The notes: a model not told the origin generated them from the letters alone. A stretch of DNA of 64,000 nucleotides from Bacillus sp. SA1-12 (GCF_000981385.1 NZ_LATZ01000004.1:1-64000); one strand, 5' to 3'. Counted from the first letter of the stretch, positions 15,830 through 26,256 are shown. A program made the numbers and translations.

Positions 15830-17167
15830 TTATAATATAAGTGCTGCAATCCAGCCAAAGATAATCAACGGGATATTATAGTGAATAAATGTTGGTACAC
15901 ATGTATCCCATATGTGATTGTGGTTCCCATCAGCAGATAAGCCAGATGTTGGTCCAAGCGTACTGTCTGACGCAGGTGAGCCTGCATCACCTAAAGCTCC
16001 TGCAGTCCCAACAATAGCGATCGTTGCCATTGGGCTAAAGCCCAGTTCCAGACATAAAGGAACAAAGATGGTCGTAATGATCGGAATCGTTGAAAAAGAA
16101 GAACCAATCCCCATGGTGACAAGCAAACCTACGATTAGCATTAATAACGCACCAATCGCCTGGCTGCCATTAATAATTGTTACGGAATCTTCTACCAGCA
16201 GTTCAACATGACCTGTTTTATTTAAAACACTTGCAAAGCCGGAAGCAGTAATCATGACAAATCCAATAAATGCCATCATTTTTATTCCATTTGTTACAAC
16301 AACATCCGCCTCTTTACGTTTAAGGGTACCCCCAATATACAAAACAATTAAACCGGCTAAGGCGCCAAAAATCATTCCGTCCACTTCAAGCTTTTGGGAA
16401 AGAAAAAGCTGAACAGAAAGAGAGGCAATAATTGAAACAATTGCAACAGTTAGAGATTTTTTCGTATATGGTTGTGTGATTTCTTTTCCTGCTAGTTCAC
16501 GAGTTTCATAAGATCTTTTTTTGCGATAAGAGAAGAATACCGCTACCAAAAGTCCTACAACCATTCCAATAGCAGGAATAGCCATAGCGTTTGGAATATC
16601 TGCCAAAGACACGGTTAAGCCGCTTTCCTCCATGTTTTGCTGCATAATTCCGTGGAAGATCGCGCCAAATCCAACTGGTAAAAACATATAAGGTGTAATT
16701 AAGCCAAATGTTAAGACAGATGCAATTAATCTGCGATCCAATTGGAGCTCATTAAACACCTTTAATAACGGTGGAATCAGAACAGGTATAAAGGCGATAT
16801 GGACAGGGATCACATTTTGTGAAAAAATCGCCATGATTAAAATCATGAAAACGATAAGTACCTTAGAGAGTGTTTTTCGTTTTGTCTCCCCTTCACGACC
16901 GACAAGCTTGATCGCACTTGAAACCATCGCATCTGGCAACCCTGTTTTTGAGATAGCAACTGCAAATGCACCTAACAAAGCATAACTAAGAGCAACCGTT
17001 GCATTAGCACCTAAGCCGCTGGTAAATGTTTCGATCGTTGTTGCGACATCTAATCCCCCTGTTAGTCCGCCAACAAAGGACCCAACAATTAGTGCGAACA
17101 CCACATTTATTCTTAATAAACTCAAAATGAGCATTACTATGACAGCTATTACTACAGCATTCAACAA
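15830..17167 (-). CDS. yuiF: NhaC-superfamily amino-acid transporter YuiF
   Basis: About 445 residues with eleven or twelve hydrophobic helices. The helix with [11 protein letters not shown], the segment [19 protein letters not shown] and the N-terminal GGLTGGLDV loop identify the YuiF/NhaC-like branch of the ion transporter superfamily, annotated in B. subtilis as a putative amino-acid carrier. The substrate is not fixed by sequence. The start is uncertain: TTG codons at 17179, 17167 and 17164 are in frame, and GGGGG lies best for 17167 or 17164. Monocistronic, followed by a shared terminator. Confidence 0.88.
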   Translation of the reverse strand: MLNAVVIAVIVMLILSLLRINVVFALIVGSFVGGLTGGLDVATTIETFTSGLGANATVALSYALLGAFAVAISKTGLPDAMVSSAIKLVGREGETKRKTLSKVLIVFMILIMAIFSQNVIPVHIAFIPVLIPPLLKVFNELQLDRRLIASVLTFGLITPYMFLPVGFGAIFHGIMQQNMEESGLTVSLADIPNAMAIPAIGMVVGLLVAVFFSYRKKRSYETRELAGKEITQPYTKKSLTVAIVSIIASLSVQLFLSQKLEVDGMIFGALAGLIVLYIGGTLKRKEADVVVTNGIKMMAFIGFVMITASGFASVLNKTGHVELLVEDSVTIINGSQAIGALLMLIVGLLVTMGIGSSFSTIPIITTIFVPLCLELGFSPMATIAIVGTAGALGDAGSPASDSTLGPTSGLSADGNHNHIWDTCVPTFIHYNIPLIIFGWIAALIL

Positions 17168-17344
17168 TAAAACCCCCAAAAATCCTTTAGTTTGCTAATA
17201 TGGTAGAGAAATAAAAACAACAGTTTTTAATTTATCACACTCTTTTTCATCATGTCAACGGAATTTTATGTTAATAGCAGACTAAAGGAAGAGCGCATAG
17301 CCATTTTCTCACCATTTTATGAAAGATTTTATCGGAAATTCTAC

Positions 17345-17482
17345 CTTTTCTCGCAACTTTTTAATTTATTCTAGCAACTTCTTAATGTTTTCTTGCAACT
17401 TTACGATTTTTTCTAGCAACTTCTTCATCTTTTCTTGCAACTTTACGATTTTTTCTAGCAACCTCTTCATTTTTTCTAGCAA
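17345..17482. repeat. 21-bp tandem repeat, about seven copies
   Basis: Units of 20-22 bases of the type TTTTCTNGCAACTTNTTNAT are repeated about seven times, with two alternating variants (CTAGCAACTTCTTCAT and CTTGCAACTTTACGAT), so the higher-order period is about 42. On the minus strand one frame reads seven-residue units such as VARKNEE and VARKDEE until a stop near the promoter-distal end. There is no start codon or ribosome-binding site. It lies between pepA's terminator and the yuiF leader. Confidence 0.85.
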
Positions 17483-17500
17483 TGACTATTTATTGGACGA

Positions 17501-17527
17501 AAAAAATCGGCCTTTACAGCCGATTTT
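17501..17527 (-). terminator. Terminator of pepA
   Basis: AAAATCGGC / GCCGATTTT stem, with a run of T on the minus strand. The pepA stop codon lies inside the hairpin. Confidence 0.8.
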
Positions 17528-19034
17528 CTGTTTCAAAGCGTTCAACGAACGCTGCTAATGTTCTTGCCATTACACCTGTTGCTCCTAAAGGACCAAGATC
17601 AGTTTCCTTTGATGTTGTAGCCGTGCCAGCGATATCCAGGTGAACCCATGGCGTACTTTCCGCGAACTCACCTAAAAATGTTCCGGCCATAATTGGATGT
17701 CCTTCACGGCCTGGTGAATTATTTAGATCAGCCATTTTACTGTTTCGAACACGTTTTTTATCTTTTTCTGTAATCGGCAGGCGCCAAATTGGCTCTGCAC
17801 ATTCATGAGAGGCTTGCAGTACTTGTTCGAATAATTGTTCATTATTCGTCATAGCACCAGTTGTGTCGTTCCCTAATGCAATGATGACACCGCCTGTTAA
17901 AGTTGCAACATCCACTAAATAATTAGCACCATGGTGCTTAGCATACGTAATTCCGTCAGCAAGAGCTAATCTGCCTTCTGCATCCGTATTTAATACCTCA
18001 ATCGTTTTTCCGCTTAACGACACAATCACATCATCTGGTTTAAATGCTTTGCCGCTAATCATATTGTCTGTTGAAGGAATGACAGCTACAACATTTTGTT
18101 CAGGTCTGATTTCTCCAATGATCTCCATTGCACCTAACACTGCTGCAGCGCCGCCCATATCGGTTTTCATGCCTACGATGCCAGCTTTCGGTTTAATTGA
18201 ATAGCCGCCTGTATCATAGGTAATCCCTTTGCCAACTAAGCCTATTACATCTGTCCAATCTTCTTTTCCTTGATATTTCAATACAATCATTTTTGGCGGT
18301 TCTTCGGACCCTTGATTGACAGCCAGCAGAGCCCCCATACCGAGCTTTTCCATTTCTTCCTTCTCAAGTATTTCATACTCAAATTGATATTTGTTTGCTA
18401 ATTCTATTGCATAGTTTGCTAATTCTGTTGCTGTTAAAAGATTAGGAGGCATGTTTGTTAACGTTCTTGCACTGTTTGCTCCATTTCCGAATGCATAGCC
18501 TATTTCTAATGCCGATTTTATTTCATCCAGCTCTCCCCCATCAACTGCCACATTGATATTTTCAATATTCTTCTCAGGCTCGTTGGACTTTTGCTTATAA
18601 TCGACAATTTTATAAATAGATAAAGCAAATGCTTCTGCAAGAGCATAGGCAGCCTCACTGCGGTCAAAGTCATCTGTTACAAAAGTTTCTAAAGCAATTG
18701 TGACATTTTGTAATTTAGCTTGTTGAACAGTTTTGAACAGTTTTCCAAATACTTCTCTTGCTTCATCGAATTTTAATTCCTTTTCTCTTCCTAATCCAAC
18801 AAAAAAGATGCGTTTTACTCCCAGCCTTCCCAGGGTATGTAATTTAGTAATCGATTTCTGTTTTGTGGGTAAGTCGCCTTCTTTCATCAATCCCGTGATT
18901 TGTCCATCTAATTGCTGATCCAGCTCAGCAGCAAGTCCTGAAAGTTTACTGTTTTGCTGAAACATCCCAATTACAAGGGTTTCATGCATTTCATTAAGTT
19001 CTAATTTATTATGTACCTTAAACAATTGCGGCAC
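17514..19034 (-). CDS. pepA: Leucyl aminopeptidase (M17), PepA/YuiE
   Basis: A 506-residue cytosolic M17 aminopeptidase that removes N-terminal residues from peptides using two metal ions. The N-terminal macro-like domain is followed by the catalytic domain with [17 protein letters not shown] (metal and catalytic Lys) near 265 and the signature [17 protein letters not shown] near 350. Length matches the family (about 500). ATG at 19034. Divergent from yuiD and in the same place as B. subtilis yuiE. Confidence 0.95.
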   Translation of the reverse strand: MPQLFKVHNKLELNEMHETLVIGMFQQNSKLSGLAAELDQQLDGQITGLMKEGDLPTKQKSITKLHTLGRLGVKRIFFVGLGREKELKFDEAREVFGKLFKTVQQAKLQNVTIALETFVTDDFDRSEAAYALAEAFALSIYKIVDYKQKSNEPEKNIENINVAVDGGELDEIKSALEIGYAFGNGANSARTLTNMPPNLLTATELANYAIELANKYQFEYEILEKEEMEKLGMGALLAVNQGSEEPPKMIVLKYQGKEDWTDVIGLVGKGITYDTGGYSIKPKAGIVGMKTDMGGAAAVLGAMEIIGEIRPEQNVVAVIPSTDNMISGKAFKPDDVIVSLSGKTIEVLNTDAEGRLALADGITYAKHHGANYLVDVATLTGGVIIALGNDTTGAMTNNEQLFEQVLQASHECAEPIWRLPITEKDKKRVRNSKMADLNNSPGREGHPIMAGTFLGEFAESTPWVHLDIAGTATTSKETDLGPLGATGVMARTLAAFVERFETENRL

Positions 19035-19256
19035 CTCCGTTTTCTTGATAATTATGATCGAACACTGCTAAGATGTGCTATAATGAAGAAAATCTTTGGC
19101 AGAACGATCGTTTGATAAAACCTTATAGAGAGCTGATACAAATGTTACTCTACCAGTATACAAAAATGTAGCAGCCAGACTCTATTTAAGCATATCAAAA
19201 ACAATCCTGAAAATTAATCATGGCGTTTTCTGTACATCTTTGAAAGGGGTATACAA

Positions 19257-19736
19257 TTGGATTTATTTTATAATTTTCCTTTACTTTCCTCATTAGCTGC
19301 AATATTTTTTGCCCAATTTGTTAAAGTGCCTATCCAATTCATTGCTACAAGGCAATTGGATTGGTCCCTCCTAACAAGTACAGGCGGGATGCCCAGCTCT
19401 CATTCTGCGGCGGTTACAGCTTTATCTACCGGGGTTGCACTTGATCATGGCCTTGACTCTTCCATTTTTGCTATTTCAGCTGTTTTTGCCATTATTACAA
19501 TGTTCGATGCAACTGGCGTAAGAAGACATGCTGGTGAACAGGCAACGGTTTTAAACCAGCTTGTTCTTGATTTTAATCGCTTTGTTGAGGAAGCAAAGGT
19601 TTGGCCTAAAAAAGCGGAGCAAGATAAACAAAAAAAGTTAAAAGAGTTACTTGGTCATCAGCCTATTGAAGTGTTTTTTGGCGGATTAACCGGAATACTT
19701 CTAACTCTGTTTTTATACTTTGTTTTTATGATGTAG
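19257..19736 (+). CDS. yuiD: Divergent PAP2 family protein YuiD
   Basis: A 159-residue membrane protein of the divergent PAP2 (acid phosphatase/VPR-related) family. The segment STGGMPSSHSAAVTALS near residue 45 carries the SxxSH phosphatase-like motif, and DATGVRRHAGEQA near 85 is typical of the family. Three to four hydrophobic helices are visible. It starts with TTG at 19257 preceded by AAAGGGG. The next gene begins ten bases downstream, so the two are co-transcribed. The substrate is unknown; a lipid phosphate is plausible. Confidence 0.9.
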   Translation: MDLFYNFPLLSSLAAIFFAQFVKVPIQFIATRQLDWSLLTSTGGMPSSHSAAVTALSTGVALDHGLDSSIFAISAVFAIITMFDATGVRRHAGEQATVLNQLVLDFNRFVEEAKVWPKKAEQDKQKKLKELLGHQPIEVFFGGLTGILLTLFLYFVFMM

Positions 19737-19746
19737 GAGGATGTCT

Positions 19747-20547
19747 ATGAGACTCATTTCGATTTGTCCAAGTAATACAGAGCTTGTAGCTTATCTCGGA
19801 CTAACCGATCACCTTGTCGCACTGGATGATTATTCTGATTGGCCGCAGGAGATCTCCCATTTGCCGCGACTAGGGCCTGATCTGTCCATTAATATAGATC
19901 TGTTAGAAACATATAAGCCTGACTTGGTGCTTGCCTCTCTTAGTGTTCCTGGAATGGAGAAGAATGTGGATGAGTTGAAGAAACGAAACATCCCGCATAT
20001 TGTGTTTCATCCTCAATCCTTTCATGATATTGCTGAAAACATAAAAACACTTGGAGACCTGATGGGAAAGGAAAAAGAAACAGCACAGGCCATAGAGGCA
20101 TACCAAAACACACTTCATACATATCGCCAACTGGCTGCAACTATTAAAAAGCCTAAAACCGTTTATTTTGAATGGTGGCCAAATCCTATCTTTACTCCCG
20201 GAAAAATCAACTGGCTTACAGAGCTTAGCCAATTAGCAGGAGCAAGGAACATTTTTGATGATGTCTCACTTGCTAGTGTTCAAACAACTTGGGAAGATGT
20301 ATTCAACAGAAACCCTGAACATATTTGTTTATCATGGGTAGGTGTAAAGCAATCGAGAATGAAGGCTGAGCATGTATTAAAAAGGGAGCATGCATCTAAC
20401 CTGCTTGCTGTAAAAAACGGCCACATCCATTTACTAGAGGAATCATTATTTTGCAGACCTTCACCTCGTTTGCTAGAAGGATTAAAACAGCTTGCCCATC
20501 TTTTGCATCCTGATTTATTTCCAAAGGCAAATGAAACAAAGAGCTAG
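19747..20547 (+). CDS. Cobalamin-binding, BtuF-like protein without a signal peptide
   Basis: About 266 residues of the type III periplasmic-binding-protein fold used by BtuF and iron-siderophore receptors. The opening ISICPSNTELVAYLGLTDHLVALD and the central ENIKTLGDLMGKE match the family. No signal peptide or lipobox exists; the protein starts directly with the first strand, so it is probably cytoplasmic or a truncated descendant. AGGAGG lies six bases before the ATG at 19747, making that a better start than the one at 19741. Co-transcribed with yuiD. No BtuC/D partner is nearby. Confidence 0.82.
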   Translation: MRLISICPSNTELVAYLGLTDHLVALDDYSDWPQEISHLPRLGPDLSINIDLLETYKPDLVLASLSVPGMEKNVDELKKRNIPHIVFHPQSFHDIAENIKTLGDLMGKEKETAQAIEAYQNTLHTYRQLAATIKKPKTVYFEWWPNPIFTPGKINWLTELSQLAGARNIFDDVSLASVQTTWEDVFNRNPEHICLSWVGVKQSRMKAEHVLKREHASNLLAVKNGHIHLLEESLFCRPSPRLLEGLKQLAHLLHPDLFPKANETKS

Positions 20548-20576
20548 TGAAGAAGTGCTAGCTCTTTGTTTTATTT
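20535..20576. terminator. Bidirectional terminator shared by convergent genes
   Basis: AACAAAGAGCTAG / CTAGCTCTTTGTT stem. One stop codon of each convergent gene lies within the two arms. Confidence 0.8.
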
Positions 20577-21283
20577 TTTATAAATTTTTGTCTGAAAACT
20601 TGCATTGACTCATCATTATTCAAACTCTCCAACTGATCTTCGGTTAAAGTCCCATTGCCCATTTTGATGACATATACATCTAATTGTTTCTTTCCCCAAT
20701 TATTATATACGTCTTCTACTGTCTCATAATATAGATCTAATCGATTTCCTTTTATGGCCCCGCCTATATCAGCAACAACACCATAGCCATACTCAGGAAT
20801 AAATAAAATCGTTCCAATTGGAAATACATTGATATCTGCTGCAACAGTTGAATATAAATCACGCTTTACCTTTACTCCTGAATAAGTAATTCCATAGCTA
20901 GGATGATTTGGATTTTTCCCTGTTGACTCAACACCGGCTGTGTACCCCGTTGCAACAACCTTCTTTGAAGGATATTTAGACCAATCAAATGCCTCCTCTA
21001 GTGATACATTGCGATTGCTTGCTTCAACACTTGAAGAAATTTGTGTTCCAACGGTCGGTTCACTTTTCATCGATTTAAATGTTAAGCCTAAAAATCTAAA
21101 CGTATTGTCGTTATCTTCATTATCTATATCCGGGGTTTTACTTGGATTTGAATAATCATGAGTATACCAATGCACAACATCTTTTGCTTCAAAACCTGAA
21201 ATTGCTTCATATGTTGTTGTTAATGCTCCTAAAAATAAGAGGCTCATTAACATCCTTTTTCCGATTCTCTTTATACTTATCAT
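20558..21283 (-). CDS. yuiC: 3D-domain protein YuiC
   Basis: About 241 residues. A short cytoplasmic start, one hydrophobic segment acting as membrane anchor or signal ([15 protein letters not shown]), a low-complexity linker, then a C-terminal 3D domain with the family Asp-rich pattern: [50 protein letters not shown]. This domain is the catalytic core of stationary-phase lytic transglycosylases of the RpfB/MltA type. It likely cleaves peptidoglycan outside the membrane. AGGA precedes the ATG at 21283; an upstream GTG at 21307 is possible. B. subtilis has yuiC at this position. Confidence 0.9.
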   Translation of the reverse strand: MISIKRIGKRMLMSLLFLGALTTTYEAISGFEAKDVVHWYTHDYSNPSKTPDIDNEDNDNTFRFLGLTFKSMKSEPTVGTQISSSVEASNRNVSLEEAFDWSKYPSKKVVATGYTAGVESTGKNPNHPSYGITYSGVKVKRDLYSTVAADINVFPIGTILFIPEYGYGVVADIGGAIKGNRLDLYYETVEDVYNNWGKKQLDVYVIKMGNGTLTEDQLESLNNDESMQVFRQKFIKNKTKS

Positions 21284-21399
21284 ATATTTCCTATTCACTC
21301 CTCTCACAAATCTAATCGTTCCCAGAATGATGAGAGAATATTCATATATAGAATAAATTGATAGTTTGCAAATTTCTAAAATAAAAGCTATATTGAAGC

Positions 21400-21560
21400 T
21401 CAGATTTCATGCTTCTGCTTGATGATTTAAATGGATTCTTGTGACTCCTGCGAAAAACAACGGAACAAGTAAGATGCCCTCAGCAGCACATCGTTAAGAC
21501 TCCCAGTTCACCCTCTAAAAAAGCAAGCATCTGAAAGCGGAAAATCTCTAGGCAACTTAA
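21400..21560. repeat. Decayed intergenic repeat (family B)
   Basis: Segments GACTCCTGCG, CATCTGAAAGCGGAAA and spaced GC-rich words are degraded matches to an intergenic repeat I know from many Bacillus genomes. Similar decayed copies lie at 33965-34025 and 40745-40860. The gap 21284-21663 otherwise holds nothing I can name. Confidence 0.45.
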
Positions 21561-21663
21561 GCGAGACAAAATAAAAAACCTGCCATTTCGATTGATGACA
21601 AGTTTTAAAATAACGATATACAGTTTTACATTCTCTAGCAAAGCGCTTACTCTTTTCTCATTC

Positions 21664-21984
21664 CTAAAACATTTGGTAGCCTCTTTTACGAAGCATTTTA
21701 ATAATGATACCAGAAAGTATGGCTCCGGCAAGGCCGCAAGCTAAAATAAGGATATCTGCAAGTGCTAATGAAACAATTTTATTGCCTAAGGCAGAAAATG
21801 ATTCACCAGGACTTAGAAAATATTCAATGAACTTCACATTATCTATAATGAAGATACAAACAATTGGATACACAATTGCCATGATCCATGACATACGTAA
21901 TAGCATATTTAGTAAAAATCCGATTCCAAAAAACAAGACTAAAAATAATAGCATTGAAATTAATAAAACAGGTAAGCTTAACAT
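21664..21984 (-). CDS. yuiB: Membrane protein YuiB
   Basis: About 106 residues with three hydrophobic helices (LPVLLISMLLFLVLFFGIGF; IMAIVYPIVCIFII; LALADILILACGLAGAILSG). It matches B. subtilis YuiB in size and position between yuiC and yuiA. GGAGGTGA precedes the ATG at 21984, ruling out the upstream ATG at 21999. Function unknown. Confidence 0.85.
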   Translation of the reverse strand: MLSLPVLLISMLLFLVLFFGIGFLLNMLLRMSWIMAIVYPIVCIFIIDNVKFIEYFLSPGESFSALGNKIVSLALADILILACGLAGAILSGIIIKMLRKRGYQMF

Positions 21985-22060
21985 GCCTATCACCTCCATT
22001 ACACCTATTTAAGTGTACTAAAATGAAAGATAGACAGTCAATCCTAAGTCAGTGAACGTT

Positions 22061-22186
22061 TTATGACTTCTTACCTGTTCCCTCGCAGCTTTTGCATGTT
22101 TCGGAGCCGCCTAGTAATAACTGAAAATAACCGTTGCCAGAGCAATATGGACATTCTTGTGTCTTAACATCTGTTGTAGTAGTCAT
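22061..22186 (-). CDS. yuiA: Small zinc-ribbon-like protein YuiA
   Basis: A 41-residue protein with two cysteine pairs, CPYC near residue 12 and CKSC near residue 31, spaced like half a DnaJ-type zinc finger (CxxCxGxG repeats: CSGNG and CEGTG). The ATG at 22186 has AAAGGAG upstream. It agrees with B. subtilis YuiA in size and neighbours. Probably binds zinc; role unknown. Confidence 0.82.
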   Translation of the reverse strand: MTTTTDVKTQECPYCSGNGYFQLLLGGSETCKSCEGTGKKS

Positions 22187-22290
22187 AAATGTCTCTCCTT
22201 TAGAATTGTAATAGGTCTTGTTAATATACCAAGTATTCTGACAATTATAAAGGAAGATAATCTTACATATTTTTTGATGTAAGCGAATAC

Positions 22291-22323
22291 ACAGAGCATT
22301 TTCTTTTAAATGCTCTGTTTTTC
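22291..22323 (+). terminator. Hairpin with T run
   Basis: ACAGAGCATTT / AAATGCTCTGT stem with five T on the plus strand. No plus-strand gene ends here, so it may simply bound the Nudix gene on the other strand. Confidence 0.4.
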
Positions 22324-22338
22324 ATAGAATTAAGAAAA

Positions 22339-22824
22339 TTACAAAAATAGTCTATACGCTGTATAGCCAAAATGATCTCCAGGATTATGATGATCATATT
22401 TTTCAAGTTCAGTATCGAAGGAAGAGTTAGCAAAGTTCACAAGCAATAAAGAGGCATCAGGATCATGAATAAGTTGTAGAGGATGAATAAAAACAGCCTC
22501 TTCCAGCTCTTTTTCTTGAACAATAATAGAGTTGGTTTCAGCTTGGAGCTTAAAGATTATCATATTGTCGCTTATCACATCTCTAATGACACCGGATCGA
22601 ATTCCAATAACACCTTCAACTTTTGTCATAATTCCTGTTTCCTCACGAATTTCTCTCACAACCGCTTGATCAATTGTTTCTCCTTGTTCTACAAAACCAG
22701 CTGGTAATGACCATTTCCCCTTTAACCCGCCATATTTTTTCTTTACAACCAGCCATTCTCCTTTTTCATTTCGTACAATCCCTGCAACAGCCAGCCAAAC
22801 ATTTCCCCGTTTTGACTTCAACAT
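22339..22824 (-). CDS. Nudix hydrolase
   Basis: A 161-residue Nudix protein that would hydrolyse a nucleoside-diphosphate-linked substrate with a divalent metal. The Nudix box is complete: GFVEQGETIDQAVVREIREE followed by TGI, near residues 43-65, preceded by WSLPAG. Substrate cannot be predicted. ATG at 22824. Monocistronic. Confidence 0.9.
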   Translation of the reverse strand: MLKSKRGNVWLAVAGIVRNEKGEWLVVKKKYGGLKGKWSLPAGFVEQGETIDQAVVREIREETGIMTKVEGVIGIRSGVIRDVISDNMIIFKLQAETNSIIVQEKELEEAVFIHPLQLIHDPDASLLLVNFANSSFDTELEKYDHHNPGDHFGYTAYRLFL

Positions 22825-22970
22825 CGTTTCTAACTCCTTTTGCCAAATAGTGATAAAGAAAACTCACCGACTGGAGAGCCCATAATGCGCAGCGTGATGA
22901 GTGGCTGCCCTTAAAACTTTATTTTGGATACTTTTCTTCACTGCTAATTTATACTTTATTAAAGTACAAT

Positions 22971-23003
22971 AAAAGGACAAAAGCAAGATGCCTTTGTCCT
23001 TTT
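22971..23003. terminator. Terminator after yumB
   Basis: AAAAGGACAAA / TTTGTCCTTTT stem with symmetrical A and T flanks, 21 bases beyond the yumB stop. Confidence 0.8.
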
Positions 23004-23023
23004 CTAAATAAAACGTGACGAAA

Positions 23024-24238
23024 TTATAAAATGTTAAACTTACCTTTTTTCAATACTAATGAAGGTCCGCCAACCATATATAATGCACGGTTATCGATCA
23101 TTTTTTTCATGAAAGATGCTTTTGTTCCCACTAATTTTTTACCGAATACAACACCAACTGCATCGTCTTCACCTAAAGACGCTACAGATCCTTTAATATC
23201 TGGTGCAAATTTCTCCATTTCCCCACGCTCGCGAATAGCAACTGCTAGGTTTTTAGCACATGTTTCACCTTGCTGCATAGCAATTTGCGCTGTTGGCGGG
23301 TAAGGACGATTGATTTCTTCATTAATAATTAATGAACAATCTCCGATAATAAACACTTCTTCATGGCCTGGAGCACGTAAGAATTCATCAACTTTTACAC
23401 GGCCGCGCATGTTTTCAAAGCCTGCTTCTTCCACAACGCTATTACCGCGTACACCTGCAGCCCATACTACAGTTCCAGCTTTAATTGTTTCCATTTTGTC
23501 ATCTTTTGCAACAACAATGCCTTCTTCGATACATTCTTTAATCGCTGTACCGATTTTAAATTCAACGCCTTTTTTCTGTAAATGGTTTACAGCGTACTCA
23601 ACTAATTCAGGATCGAAACCTGGTAATGCAGTTGGTGCTGCTTCAACACAGATAATGCGTACTTTTTTAAAGTCAATATCATACTCTTTGCAAAGCTCAG
23701 GAACTTTGTTCCCTAACTCGCCTAAGAATTCAATTCCAGTAAAGCCCGCTCCACCTACAACAATAGTTAAGCGCTCATCTTTTTTCTCAGCTTCCATGTT
23801 ATAAGTGGCAAATTGATATTCAATATGCTCACGTAACTGGCGGGCAGAGTCGATGCTTGTAATACCAAATGCATATTCTTTTAAGCCCTTAATACCAAAT
23901 GTTTCAGGGTGTGCACCTAAAGAAATAACTAAATAATCATACTCAACTTCACCATTTTCAAGTACAATCTTTTTTGCTTCTTTATCAATTGACACAACTG
24001 TATCTTTAACAAATTTCACGCGGCTGTTATCAATAATATCCTTAATTTGATAACGAGCACGGTCATGATGTAAAGTACCAGCCGATGCTTCATGCAACCA
24101 TGTTGTTTCATAGTGATAATCATTTTTATTCACTAATGTAATGTCTGCTTCATTTACTCCAATTTGCTTTTGTAAACGAGTAACTGTAATTAAACCACCA
24201 TAACCTGCACCTAAAACGACAACTTTTGGCTTTCTCAC
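23024..24238 (-). CDS. yumB: Type II NADH:quinone oxidoreductase YumB
   Basis: A 404-residue NDH-2 flavoprotein. FAD-binding GAGYGG at the N-terminus, NAD-binding [16 protein letters not shown] near 165-180, and FIIGDCS near 295, where FAD contacts close the active site. The C-terminal region is amphipathic, suited to peripheral membrane attachment. It passes electrons from NADH to menaquinone without pumping protons. The GTG start at 24238 follows AAAGGTGG; a longer frame to 24301 is unsupported. A Rex-like site lies upstream. Confidence 0.93.
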   Translation of the reverse strand: MRKPKVVVLGAGYGGLITVTRLQKQIGVNEADITLVNKNDYHYETTWLHEASAGTLHHDRARYQIKDIIDNSRVKFVKDTVVSIDKEAKKIVLENGEVEYDYLVISLGAHPETFGIKGLKEYAFGITSIDSARQLREHIEYQFATYNMEAEKKDERLTIVVGGAGFTGIEFLGELGNKVPELCKEYDIDFKKVRIICVEAAPTALPGFDPELVEYAVNHLQKKGVEFKIGTAIKECIEEGIVVAKDDKMETIKAGTVVWAAGVRGNSVVEEAGFENMRGRVKVDEFLRAPGHEEVFIIGDCSLIINEEINRPYPPTAQIAMQQGETCAKNLAVAIRERGEMEKFAPDIKGSVASLGEDDAVGVVFGKKLVGTKASFMKKMIDNRALYMVGGPSLVLKKGKFNIL

Positions 24239-24344
24239 CGAATACAACCACCTTTTTTTAATAATTGTTGAAATAAAACGAATAATGTCTCTTACTATCA
24301 TCCTCTGAATGACTTCATTTTATTTTAGGATAAGAGTTAAAAGT

Positions 24345-24362
24345 TTGTGAAATCATTCACTT
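24345..24362. promoter_or_regulatory. Rex-like redox operator upstream of yumB
   Basis: TTGTGAAATCATTCACTT matches TTGTGAA-N4-TTCACAA at all but the last two bases. It is about 110 bases before the yumB start codon. Confidence 0.6.
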
Positions 24363-24686
24363 ACCTTCACACAAAGAAGGAAAAAGCGTAAAAAAATAGA
24401 AATAGATATAATTATGCCTATATTCCATATTACTATTTAAAATTATTTTTTCAAGTTATTTTTTCTTACAAAGGAGTACATATTTTTCCGAAAATAATCT
24501 ATAATTTTATATGTTTTTTTACCACTACTTTTAAAGCTCTTAAATATAACAATAAATACAAAGAAATCTTACGAATAATGTCATATGATAGTTGGGACAA
24601 TGAAGCAAAAGTAAATGAAATACTCTATTGACCTATGGTAAGATTTTGATATAGGTTCCGTACACCTTTAAAGAGGAGGATGGCAA

Positions 24687-25679
24687 GTGAAAGAAGATAC
24701 TAAAGTTTATGATATTACCATCATTGGCGGAGGGCCAGTGGGTTTGTTTACAGCCTTTTATGGAGGAATGAGACAAGCAAGTGTTAAGATTATCGAAAGT
24801 CTCCCACAATTAGGCGGTCAGCTTTCTGCGTTATATCCTGAAAAATACATATATGATGTTGCAGGCTTCCCAAAAGTGAGAGCCCAGGAGCTTGTTGATA
24901 ATTTAAAAGAACAAATGGGTATGTTTTCACAAACGGTCGCACTGGGGCAGTCGGTAGAATATGTGGAAAAACAAGCTGATGGCATCTTTAAGCTAACAAC
25001 AAACTCAGAAATTCATTATACAAAAACAATCATTATTACTGCAGGTAACGGAGCGTTTCAACCCCGTAAGCTCGAGTTAGCAGAAGCCGTAAGGTACGAA
25101 AATAGAAATCTGCATTATTTTATAGATGATTTAAACAAATTTGCCGGCAAACGTGTTGCCATTTGCGGAGGAGGCGACTCTGCTGTTGACTGGGCACTCA
25201 TGCTCGAACCTATCGCCCAAAGCGTCAGCCTTATTCACAGACGTGATAAATTCAGAGCACATGAACATAGTGTTGAATTATTAAAAAAATCAAAAGTGAA
25301 TATTCTTACACCATTTGTTCCAACCGAGTTAGTCGGTGAGGAAAACATTGAAAAGATTTTATTAGAAGAAGTAAAAGGAGATCGCAAAGAAGCACTTGAA
25401 ATTGATGATTTAATTATCAACTATGGCTTTGTTTCCTCCCTTGGGCCCATTAAAAATTGGGGCTTAGAAATTGAAAAGAACTCAATCAAAGTAAACTCCA
25501 AAATGGAAACCAATATTGAAGGAATTTATGCTGCAGGAGACATCTGCACGTATGAAGGAAAAGTGAAACTGATTGCAAGCGGATTTGGCGAAGCCCCCAC
25601 CGCTGTTAACAACGCAAAAGCATTCATCGATCCAAAGGCAAAAGTTCAACCATTACACAGTACAAGCTTGTTTAATTAA
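24687..25679 (+). CDS. yumC: Ferredoxin-NADP(+) reductase YumC
   Basis: A 330-residue thioredoxin-reductase-like ferredoxin/flavodoxin-NADP reductase. FAD motif [16 protein letters not shown] near residue 14, NADP motif [12 protein letters not shown] near 162, and [12 protein letters not shown] near 283. It lacks the CxxC redox pair of thioredoxin reductases. It supplies electrons to flavodoxin or ferredoxin. The GTG start at 24687 follows GAGGAGG. Monocistronic. Confidence 0.95.
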   Translation: MKEDTKVYDITIIGGGPVGLFTAFYGGMRQASVKIIESLPQLGGQLSALYPEKYIYDVAGFPKVRAQELVDNLKEQMGMFSQTVALGQSVEYVEKQADGIFKLTTNSEIHYTKTIIITAGNGAFQPRKLELAEAVRYENRNLHYFIDDLNKFAGKRVAICGGGDSAVDWALMLEPIAQSVSLIHRRDKFRAHEHSVELLKKSKVNILTPFVPTELVGEENIEKILLEEVKGDRKEALEIDDLIINYGFVSSLGPIKNWGLEIEKNSIKVNSKMETNIEGIYAAGDICTYEGKVKLIASGFGEAPTAVNNAKAFIDPKAKVQPLHSTSLFN

Positions 25680-25688
25680 TATGACAAA

Positions 25689-25733
25689 TAAGGCTGTCCT
25701 CAAAAAAATTCCTTTGAGACAGCCTTGTTTTTA
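25689..25733 (+). terminator. Terminator of yumC
   Basis: AAGGCTGTC and CAGCCTT arms with an inner CAAA/TTTG pairing, followed by five T. Confidence 0.8.
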
Positions 25734-25742
25734 TCTTTGTGT

Positions 25743-25946
25743 TTACTCTTGTAAAACTTCGATAGAGGAGATGTGAGTCGGATTAATCGTAATTTTCTTA
25801 GCATGATCCAAGTAAATAAATCCATTAAACAATTCCCTTCCCTCTGGACGGTCATTGTAAAGGGTTTTTTTAAAGTCATTTACTGAATAATTTTCTTCCA
25901 CTACCACATATTCTTTCCCACTATTCATAATAACTTTAATTTTCAT
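25743..25946 (-). CDS. Small hypothetical protein, 67 residues
   Basis: Beta-rich small protein opening with KIKVIMNSGKEYVVVE and containing FNGFIYLDHAKKITINPTHISSIEVL, like a strand-rich ligand- or RNA-binding fold. GGAGAG precedes the ATG at 25946. Conserved-looking but not recognised. Confidence 0.7.
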   Translation of the reverse strand: MKIKVIMNSGKEYVVVEENYSVNDFKKTLYNDRPEGRELFNGFIYLDHAKKITINPTHISSIEVLQE

Positions 25947-26256
25947 ATCTCCACTCTCCTAAAAATTATCTTAGATAATAATTCGATAGAAGAAATGAAA
26001 ATTCCTACTATGTATTGTGAAAATAAAGTTTACTTAGTTGGTGTTCTTTAGGAAAAACTCTTTTTGTGTATACCATACTATATGCCCCCTGATCTCCTTT
26101 CTGAAGAGCTGGTATTCAGAACTCCTAAACACTGATTTCCAAGAGCACACTGAAATTCTCATAAAAGACGCCAACTACATTTAACAGCTAATTAAAAAAA
26201 CAGACCACATCAAACAGTAGATAAAACTACAGTCTAATGAGATCTGTTTATCAAAC
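25947..26256. other. Intergenic stretch
   Basis: Contains a possible hairpin around CAGACCACATC and GATCTGTTTATC near 26200-26252 that may end yutM. No gene or repeat seen otherwise. Confidence 0.4.

Noticed and set aside
17345-17482. Possible CRISPR array
   Set aside because: The 21-bp units are directly adjacent, with no unique spacers and no cas genes.
17319-17558. Plus-strand reading frame with Phe/Ser/Asn repeats
   Set aside because: It only reads the tandem repeat and the pepA terminator, has no ribosome-binding site, and overlaps pepA.
21480-21731. Minus-strand frame overlapping the start of the yuiB 3' end
   Set aside because: It crosses a decayed repeat and overlaps yuiB out of frame.
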